From assembly GCA_003427395.1 (NCBI GenBank), contig BFEA01000429.1:1185476-1212433 (forward strand): a stretch of DNA of 26,958 nucleotides, in the 5' to 3' direction. Made by a program: the position numbers and the translations under genes. The notes beneath the pieces were generated by a model. That model made no database searches. It was not told where the DNA came from and saw nothing but the letters and a program-made list of their open reading frames with translations. Below are positions 18,033 to 24,890 of this stretch, in pieces; within the stretch, counting starts at the first letter, position 1, and each line of letters starts with the position of its first letter. Source of the stretch: Chara braunii. Taxonomy: Eukaryota; Streptophyta; Charophyceae; Charales; Characeae.

Positions 18033-18336
18033 AGGGCGTTTACACACTACCGTCTTCCCCCGAACATAACGCACCCTAAAAATGAGTGTATACAAGCTAT
18101 ATTTCCTGCGGAGACACCCAAAATGAGGGTGCATTGTGTTCGGGGGAAGACGGTAGGGCCGTTAACTTGCTTCTTGATGGAATTGTTGCCAGCTGTATGT
18201 AACTGTGGCCGAAATTAGGGTTAGATGCATTCTGAAAAGGGCGATTACACACTAGGACCGTTAACTTGCTTCTGGACGGAATTGTCCCCAGGTGTATGTA
18301 ACTGTGGCCGAAATTAGGGTTAGATGCATTCTAGAA
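18033..18336 (+). repeat. Tandem ~100-bp repeat, one unit interrupted by a hairpin
   Basis: The block GGRCCGTTAACTTGCTTCT, then GTATGTAACTGTGGCCGAAA and TTAGGGTTAGATGCATTCT, occurs at about 18157 and again at about 18253. Both are preceded by AGGGCGWTTACACACTA. In the second unit that sequence joins the block directly. In the first a 110-bp hairpin (18047-18156) lies between them. Confidence 0.8.
18047..18156. mobile_element. Hairpin element, family M2, copy a (110 bp)
   Basis: CTACCGTCTTCCCCCGAACA (left) and the reverse complement of the right end, CTACCGTCTTCCCCCGAACA, are identical over 20 bp. Pairing continues inward with differences (AACGCACCCT against CAATGCACCCT). Compared with the neighbouring uninterrupted repeat unit, it sits at a TA, which would be duplicated if this is an insertion. 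That suits a Tc1/mariner-like MITE but is not proof. Confidence 0.75.
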
Positions 18337-18340
18337 CGTG

Positions 18341-18655
18341 CGACCTTCTTCAGCGGAAGACAACGGAGGTCGTTGTATCTGTACTTGGGCTGAAAGATGC
18401 CCCAAGTAAAGCTATAATAACCTTAAACCACCAGTACCTCGCTCAGCTATTGAATCCGAGCCTCCCAGCACGCTGCGCGCCAAGTCCTGCCGAACCGCCG
18501 TCACAATTTTCTTTTTGGTTTTGCCTGCGGCCTCCAGCCAATGCGGTCCGGCAGGCCGAAGCCCAAATGGCGCGGTGCGTATACGGGAAGCGCCACGGCC
18601 GATAGCTGGGCCAGGTACTGGTGGTTTAAAGTTTGTATTCGGGGGAACAAGGTAG
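18341..18655. mobile_element. Longer family M2 element (~315 bp)
   Basis: The right end reversed reads CTACCTTGTTCCCCCGAATA, the left end is a decayed CGACCTTCTTCAGCGGAAGA. Inner arms CTTAAACCACCAGTACCT (18422-18439) and AGGTACTGGTGGTTTAAAG (18613-18631) pair. The left arm contains TGTATCTG-ACTTGGGCTGAAAGATGCCCCAAGTA, a relative of the loop of copy b. Beyond the right end, TGTGAGTATGCCCT reversed matches the AGGGCGTTTACACA flank of copy a. Confidence 0.6.
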
Positions 18656-18715
18656 TGTGAGTATGCCCTTAGGTAGATCGAATTTGAGACTCTCGGTTAC
18701 CCTGCAAGGACTACA

Positions 18716-18770
18716 CAATAGCTCAAGGAATGACATTTCACAGCCTTGTCTTATCAAGAGCACGCCAGTG
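18716..18770 (+). repeat. Dispersed 55-bp block, copy 1
   Basis: CAATAGCTCAAGGAATGACA then TTTCACAGCCTTGTCTTATC and AAGAGCACGCCA matches 20058-20112 (CAATCGCTCAAGAAATAACA and AAGAGCACACCA). Confidence 0.75.
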
Positions 18771-18971
18771 ACACCACACCAACTGTTATACCGCGACGCA
18801 GCCATTGGGGTAGCATGCTTTATGTTCTAGACAGTAAGCTTGGCAAAGGTCTTATGAAGTGGGGGATGGGCAGCCTTCTGGATGATAGTGTCCAAAGCCT
18901 ACACTTTCCCACGCACCACACGCAACCCACTCACATGCGCACTCACGCCCGCTGATACCGACTGGGAGGAT

Positions 18972-19143
18972 CCGGCTCACTATCTCAGTTGGATGGCACG
19001 GTTGGCACCAAGAGTGCCACAGGCAGCTGTGGGGATTGAACCCACAACCTCCTGAATGCCACTTGTGTGCCTAACCAATGGAGCGAGTACGCTGGATGGA
19101 GCCCAGATTCTTCGATCGCAGGACAAAAAAAAAAAAAAAAAAA
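18972..19143. mobile_element. tRNA-derived SINE candidate with A19 tail
   Basis: On the plus strand TATCTCAGTTGG is a good Pol III A box, and 19 A end the element (19125-19143). On the minus strand GTGGGTTCAATCCCCAC (19029-19045) is a textbook tRNA T arm with a perfect B box (GGTTCAATCCC). It is preceded there by TCGCTCCATTGGTTAGG, a fair D arm. The A tail favours the plus orientation and the T arm the minus one. The acceptor stem does not pair, so this is not a working tRNA gene. Confidence 0.6.
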
Positions 19144-19223
19144 TGAAAAACGAATAGCAAGCTACTGAGGGCTGTACCACCGCACACGCGGCCAGGAAAA
19201 AGGGCATTTCAAGCTCTAAACTA

Positions 19224-19334
19224 CTACCGTCTTCCCCCGAATACAACGTACGGTCATTATAGCTGTATTTGAGGCATCTTTCAGTCTAGATACAGCTATA
19301 ATGACCGTACGTTGTATTCGGGGGAAGAAGGTAG
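19224..19334. mobile_element. Hairpin element, family M2, copy b (111 bp)
   Basis: Two 45-nt arms (19224-19268 and 19290-19334) differ at one position. They begin CTACCGTCTTCCCCCGAATA and continue with CAACGTACGGTCATTATAGC. The loop holds GGCATCTTTCAGTC, related to the left arm of the element at 18341. The near-perfect pairing of very long arms points to a young insertion or to arm homogenisation. Confidence 0.85.
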
Positions 19335-19930
19335 CGTTGTATCTACCTGTGTTCTACCAGAGGATTCATGATTATGTTGAACATTTGGTCAGTGTGGAGC
19401 AAGGCCCTCCATCTCCACTGCTCTCGAGGCAAAGGTAAGTGCGTTTTTTCTTCTTTTTCCAAGAGTCAATACGTTTTTCTTTTCTTTTCCTTTCTCTTCT
19501 TGGTAAGCCCTGCCAACGAGGCAGGGCAGTCCGTTCTAGATTTCGTTACTTGGGCATAGTAAACAGCAGAATGCTTCGATACCATATTTCTGGGAAGATG
19601 CAGTACAAGAGAAAAAAAAACAAAAGCAAAAACCCAAACCCAAATCGCCCGCCCAGACCCATATCGCCCGCCCCCAGTTTGCAACGGGAAAAAACTCTTT
19701 CCCTCAAAAGGGAAACAATGGACGGCGCCCTATACTAAATCGCTACGACCTTGACAAGATAACCTGTCCTACGACCGGTCTTAGGGACGACTGTGACCGG
19801 ACCCTATTTTCTGCTGTTGGAGACCCCAAACGAACCTGTCCTAGCGAAATTGTACTGCACGACCTTACCGAAAAAGGAAACAAATGAAACGACAAATATG
19901 GAACCCACACAAGCGCAGCCACCTGGCTGC
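19335..19930. other. No recognisable gene
   Basis: Low-complexity T-rich and A-rich segments (19445-19500, 19600-19640) with short open frames and no recognised motif. Confidence 0.45.
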
Positions 19931-20240
19931 GAACAAGAAGAAAAGAGGTGGTGGGAGAGAGACACGGGAGAGGCAGGCAAGAAAAAACACACTCGCACGA
20001 TCCACATTGAAGTGAGTCATCACCCAGACATGAAAAAAACCATTACAATCTGGATTATACAATCGCTCAAGAAATAACATTTTGCAGCATTGTCGCATCA
20101 AGAGCACACCAACAAGAAGACGAGAGGTGGTGGGAAAGACAGACACGAGAGAGGCAGGCAAGAAAAAGGATACTTGCACGATCCACATTTAAGTGATTTA
20201 TCGCCCAGGCACAAAAAAAACATTACAATCCGAAATGAAT
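19931..20240 (+). repeat. ~179-bp tandem duplication
   Basis: AGAGGTGGTGGGAGAGAGAC…GAGGCAGGCAAGAAAAA…CGATCCACATTGAAGTGA…CATTACAATC is repeated about 179 bp downstream. The join holds copy 2 of the 55-bp block (20058-20112). A further diverged piece (GACATTACAAATTGAAATGA) lies at about 21705. Confidence 0.8.
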
Positions 20241-20516
20241 GGAGCCAGAATCATCATGGCAGCGGCGGACAAGTGAACCGGACAAGTCCGGACACCGGAA
20301 ACCGGATTTCCCGGTTTCATCCGAACGTCCGGGTTTCCGGTATTTTCTGGTTACTCCGGACATGTCCGGATCGGCCTGTCCGGATCCCTGTCCGGATGTG
20401 TCTACATGTCCGGATTTAAATTTTAAAACAAAAACAAAAACAAAAAAAAAAACTGCTATACAAAGTACTGCAAATGGGTTGAAAACAACGAAAAGACCGG
20501 TAGGGGTGGGGAGGGG

Positions 20517-20840
20517 AGGTTATAGTGAGTACATGTCAACAACCAAGATGAGGAGGAGGAGGGTGAAGACGTGGAGGAGCAGCAGGAGGAGGGCAAAGAC
20601 GTGGACGGGGAGGAGCGGGAGGAGGATGAAGACGAGGAACATGACGACAAAGTTCCGGAAAAGGAAGGAAAAAGGGTGCCACGTGGCATGAGCAGGGAAG
20701 GGAGCGGGGGAGGTTATAGTAGCAAGTACATGACGATGACCAAGACGAGGAGGAGGAGGAGGAGCGGGAGGAGGACGCAGACATGGAGAAGGAGGAGGCG
20801 GATGGAGGAGCAGAAAGGAGGAAGACCGTGACAACAAAAC
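20517..20840. repeat. Purine-rich tandem duplication inside T3
   Basis: GGTTATAGTGAGTACATGTC with a GAGGAGGAGG tract (20517 on) recurs near 20712 as GGTTATAGTAGCAAGTACAT with GAGGAGGAGG. It translates as acidic or Ser-rich low-complexity sequence. A TGCCACGTGGCA palindrome with a G-box core lies at 20677-20688. Confidence 0.8.
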
Positions 20841-20846
20841 AACGAG

Positions 20847-20848
20847 AG

Positions 20849-20917
<69 letters not shown>

Positions 20918-20918
20918 N
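20847..20918. repeat. (GA)n microsatellite ending in one N
   Basis: An uninterrupted GA run followed by a single ambiguous base at 20918. Array length in the assembly is therefore uncertain. Confidence 0.95.
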
Positions 20919-21511
20919 GCTCCTTGCTGGGCTCCTTGCGTGGCCTTCGCTGCACCCACTGCCAGCTCTCCTGCGCCTGCTCCACGTCTGCTCCTTGCCT
21001 GCTATGGCCGCGTCGTTGCCCTGCTTCTTCCCCCCTTTGACAATGGTGGTAGTGGTGGGCATGCAAGCTCAAACGTTGTTGTGGGAGGGGGGGCGGCCGA
21101 ACTCGCAAGGCGGGAGGATGAATTCAAAGACTGTGCCCACTACGAAGCTGCCACGATGCAAGGATGACATTCAAACGGGCAGTAACATTGAAGGAAGAAA
21201 ACTTCTGACAGGCAAAAAAAATAATTATGGCCCTACCGGATGCCCCTTCAGGGCCAAAAAAAATCTGCTCGTATTTTTGGCTGGCGGCCCTGGGCGAGAC
21301 GAAACGCCCTGGACAGCCAAAAAAAAATTTGGCCGTTGGCCAAAGGGTCTGGAATCCGGACCGGGATCCGGACACGTTCACCGGACACCGGACACCGGAC
21401 ACCGGACGGTGTGGATCCCTGTCCGGAGGTCCGGATCGCTGCCATGAGCCAGATACAACAATTGCCCGTACAAACTGGAATGAATGAAGCTATGGCTATG
21501 GGTCTCAATTT

Positions 21512-21609
21512 ACTACTCTCGATGTGCACAAAAGGCAAAAATCATGGTGGTGTATCTTTCCATGTTCTAGCGGAAAACTCACTCTCGTTTTGCACATTTC
21601 AAGAGTAGT
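21512..21609 (+). mobile_element. MITE, family M1, copy 3 (98 bp)
   Basis: The left end reads ACTACTCTCGATGTGCACAA and the reverse complement of the right end ACTACTCTTGAAATGTGCAA. The interior ATGGTGGTGTATCTTTCCAT then GTTCTAGCGG matches copy 1 reversed. The preceding GAATGAATGAAGCTATGGCT block is repeated at about 21715. Confidence 0.8.
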
Positions 21610-22074
21610 GGAGCGGGGCCTTATGACTTATTGGCGTGCAATCCTACATGTTATAAAGTCATTGAAAACTGGATGATTATCACCTAGACACGGGGATAGA
21701 CATTACAAATTGAAATGAATGAAGCTATGGCTATGAGTCTATGACTAATGGGTGTGCGACCCTACACATTTCCGTCGGTCGCCATACCGGCTTCTTTAGG
21801 GCTCTTGGGTCATTTGACTGACTTTTTGTTACAAGACCTAAGTTAATAAGAAACACACGTACCTATTCGGCTATTGCAATGAAACTTGTTCCTCAATAAC
21901 ACCCTGCATCCGAGCATTCGTCAAAACCCTGTCAAAACTACCTACATTCTCATCATCCCTCTCCCTGTTAGCCAGACTGCCGAGGGGGTCACCAGCATAG
22001 ACAGTAGCCCGTCGAAGGGGCCCATACATCTCGCTGCTCAGTCGAAGTATCTGGTGGGTACGACTTAGCGCTGC
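21610..22074. other. No recognisable gene
   Basis: Contains the second GAATGAAGCTATGGCTATG block; otherwise no motif or repeat that I can name. Confidence 0.45.
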
Positions 22075-22400
22075 TTGGGTGCGCGCGCCTGTGATGCTGC
22101 TAGCGCTGCATGGGTGTGTGCGCCTACGATGCTGCTATGGCAGCAAGCAAGTGGCGAGGCAAAGGCGGCGTGGAAGTGGTGAGGCGCTGGCCACGGATGG
22201 GTGGCGAGGCGCTGGCTGCTAGCTGCTAGCAGGCGACGAGGCGCTGGCTTCCTACGGGTGGCAAGGCGCTGGTCACAAGCGAGCAGCGGGGCGCTGGTTT
22301 TTCACATGTGGCGAGGCGCTGGTGGCTTGCACGCGGCAGGTTGCTGGCTGCTTGTGGAAGATGCGAGCGCTGATGTGGCATGAGCACTTGACGAGGCAAC
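22075..22400. repeat. Degenerate GAGGCGCTGG minisatellite
   Basis: First a ~37-bp duplication (CGCTGCTTGGGTGCGCGCGC / CGCTGCATGGGTGTGTGCGC). Then at least five GNGGCGCTGG words spaced about 30-40 bp with variable sequence between. Open frames over it are repeat by-products. Confidence 0.75.
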
Positions 22401-22976
22401 TGGTTTAAGTCACAGTGGCGAGGGGAGAGTAGTGGCGGTGGCGGCTGCTCGAACAGTCTCTCTGTGACTTCCACAGGAAGTACTCCACAACTAACGCCCC
22501 TTTAGAAGGCTGTAATGCTCAAGCGAGTTGGTGCAATGCCAATGTCGGTGGAAGAAAGTGGAGTTCGTCCCATGGAGACCGAAGTGCGCTGGACTTCGCT
22601 TGTCTACATCATCACAGCGCTGGCCCGCATTCTCAGGAGGAAGATCATCAAGGAGCCATCATCAAGGGAGCTGCTCATTTTTATTTTTTTTATTGTTTAT
22701 CTTGTGCAGGTTATCCATCAAGAGCATCAAGATTATCATCATTGTCATCTCTGCGGGGAATCATTATTCGGAGTCATTCATACTAAAGTGTATCGATTCA
22801 TAATTCTTCATTACGGGTCAATGGGTCATCATCTTCACTGACCATTATCTTCCTACTAATCACTGTCATCTTCTTTTATTATTACAGCAATAGTGGTGTC
22901 AATCTTCCACACCGGTGCCATTAGGGTATCGCAATTTCGAACGTTCCTTATTTATTTCTCGCCAATTTCATTTCTT
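22401..22976. other. No recognisable gene
   Basis: Mixed sequence leading into the TCA array, with scattered ATCATC words from about 22660 onward. No domain is recognised in its short open frames. Confidence 0.45.
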
Positions 22977-22998
22977 CTTCATCATCATCATCATCATT

Positions 22999-23054
<56 letters not shown>

Positions 23055-23061
23055 CATCATC
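22977..23061 (+). repeat. (CAT)n array
   Basis: An 85-bp CAT/TCA run with two or three variant triplets, same strand as the 7.4-8.0 kb array and, like it, about 0.6 kb upstream of family R structured units. Confidence 0.95.
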
Positions 23062-23099
23062 GAAGTTTCTTTATTTTTTTTTTCATCAATCAGTAGATA

Positions 23100-24241
23100 T
23101 CTCTGTGTTGGTAGGTAGGTTGGTCAGGAAGGGAGCGCTGCGCGGTAGGTAGGTTGGTCAAGAAGGGAGCGCTACTCCGCAGGGGTAACACAAGGTGGGA
23201 GGTGATTGCCCTCTAGGGAGTAGACGCAGATGATGGGAGCTGAACTGGGCTGGGGCTGGAAGATATGTATGGGGGCACATTATATCCTGGCGGAGGCAGA
23301 CTAGGTCAGAGTGTCAGATTTGAGGTACACCTTTTAGGGGAACTGGTTACTTCAAGGCAGAAGGGAATGGGGAGGATATCTCTCTCGTTGGGGCTGATAG
23401 GAACTTCATACTGATAGTGGGGTTCAGATCAGCGCAGGAAGCGAGAGGAGAAGAGGAGAACAAGAAACGAGGGGAGAGGAGGAGAGCACATGGAGGAGGA
23501 GGAGGGGTGGAGAGAAATAGTCATTAGCATCCGCATCATTATCCACCAATTTAGTGATCATCTAAGGGTACTCGTCAAATTTCATCATCAGAAAGGTTTT
23601 TTATCAGGATTCTGATATTATTAGATCCAAAATTTCTAGTTGGCATTCTTGCTTAGCTAATTTCCTAATTGAGTCTTTTTGTATAATGGCCAGGTTGAGC
23701 TGGCGCTAGAACGACGCTGACCGGCGCTGGGGTGGTGCCCTGTAACCTACTTTAGTAGGGGCTTGAGGCTTTGTATAGAGGTCTGGGATTGCCAAGGGAG
23801 GAAGGTGATCTGCTAATTTCACTAATGGCTACAATCTGGCCGACGATGGTCGGAGCTGGGGTAGGTATCGTTGCCCTGTAACCGAGCCAGAATGGGGTGT
23901 GAGACTTGGAAGAGGCCTGATTGGTGCACATCACAGACTCAGTTGTGATTGGTTGGTTTGAATGGATATAAGAATTTAGGGATAGGATAGTATTTGAGTG
24001 TTGGGTAGACAATCATTCTGATTAGTCATCATCTATCTCTATTTCATGATCTCAATCATCCACTCCATCATCCTGAATCATCCGTAATGATCCTCAATCA
24101 TCCCAAATTATCATCAATGATCATCAATGATCATCAATCATGAATNTATTTCCATTATAAGGGACGTTGGCCCCAGTTCCCAGCACATGCTGCTCCCCAC
24201 GAATAGATTGGAGCAATTAAAAAAAAAAAAAAAAAAAAAAA
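23100..24241 (+). mobile_element. Family R retroposon, copy R5, with poly(A) tail
   Basis: The G-rich 5' section includes TATCCTGGCGGAGGCAGACT and AAGGGAATGG, matching 8300-8350. Then come units C9 (23704-23790) and C10 (23833-23915), a segment rich in ATCATC and AATGATC words (24020-24140), and the terminal hairpin GTTGG-CCCCAGTTC-CCAGC (24166-24184). CCACGAATAGATTGGAGCA follows, then about 22 A. The order equals that of R3 and R4. One N at 24146. Confidence 0.8.
23704..23915 (+). repeat. Structured units C9 and C10
   Basis: C9 keeps GAACGACGCTGACCGG and GCCCTGTAACC. C10 keeps GACGATGGTCGGAGCTGGGG and GCCCTGTAACC. In C10 the outer arms are TCTGGC (23835-23840) and GCCAGA (23886-23891), a different sequence from the CTGCTGGG/CCCAGCAG arms of C6 and C8 but again fully complementary. 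C9 has only CTA/TAG. Confidence 0.7.
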
Positions 24242-24890
24242 GTTTTATTCTCGTATTAAAATTCTATACTACCTTTGTCACGCCTCCGTAACCTGCCCTA
24301 TTCCAGCCCCTATTACCACAAAAACAACATCCTTCTACTACGAACATTTCATCAGTCCCCTCGAGAATTTTGAGTCCGCCTACGCCCTTTTAAGCACTCG
24401 GGTCCAATCCAGCCCCATATGCCCATCCAAAAACTTCATAAAGAAAAGTGAAAGAAACTATGTACACAGTCAGTTCTCCTAATGCAGTTCGTTCCGTCAG
24501 TTTCGCAGAAAAAGTATCCCGAGGAAGCCAACTCCAGACCTCTTAACCGCAACACTTATCCGACAAGAAACTCATGTTGGAGCAAAAAAAGTAATAACAA
24601 GAAAAGAAGTAACAGAAAGGGAATAAACTAAATTTTTAAAAAATACGAAAATGGATGTCCTACCCAAAATCTCATGCCCCTTTAGACCTGTTATCCCCTT
24701 TCCACGTTCACCCTTCCGCATTTTGTCCAACTTATTACCACCTTCACCCAGTCATCCAAAATCCCCTAACCTCTTCTTCAAAAATTGCGCAGACCCTCAT
24801 TATATATGAGGTCCGGGAACCACCTCCTTCGCATTTCAATTTTTAACGTAAAGAAAAAAACTTCCTTCCTTCCTCCATATTCATACTTTC
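24242..24890. other. No recognisable gene
   Basis: Pyrimidine-leaning DNA. Its minus strand continues downstream of the broken frame at 24891-26903 and may be more of the same decayed gene. I found no frame longer than about 60 codons and no motif. Confidence 0.4.

Larger units (their letters stand above)
20250..21446. mobile_element. Inverted-repeat DNA element T3 (~1.2 kb) with target duplication
   Basis: CATGGCAGCG (20255-20264) and its reverse complement (21437-21446) mark the ends. Next to each end is a cluster of TCCGGA/CCGGA words (20270-20418 and 21351-21436), including GTCCGGATCCCTGTCCGGA-type sequence at both. A 7-bp direct repeat, AGCCAGA, flanks the element (20243-20249 and 21447-21453). 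Between are purine-rich repeats, a GA run and GC-rich sequence with no recognised transposase. It looks like a non-autonomous element that captured or grew internal repeats. The left terminus has five extra bases before the repeat. Confidence 0.65.

Noticed and set aside
18207-18325. Telomere-like TTAGGGTTA words
   Set aside because: Only one short word per repeat unit, in a dispersed repeat; no tandem telomeric array.
18972-19143. Working tRNA gene
   Set aside because: The T arm is excellent but the acceptor stem does not pair and the D stem is mismatched.
20520-21108. Ser/Leu-rich or Glu-rich open frames of 150-190 codons
   Set aside because: They read through GAGGAG and GA repeats and an ambiguous base; no conserved domain.
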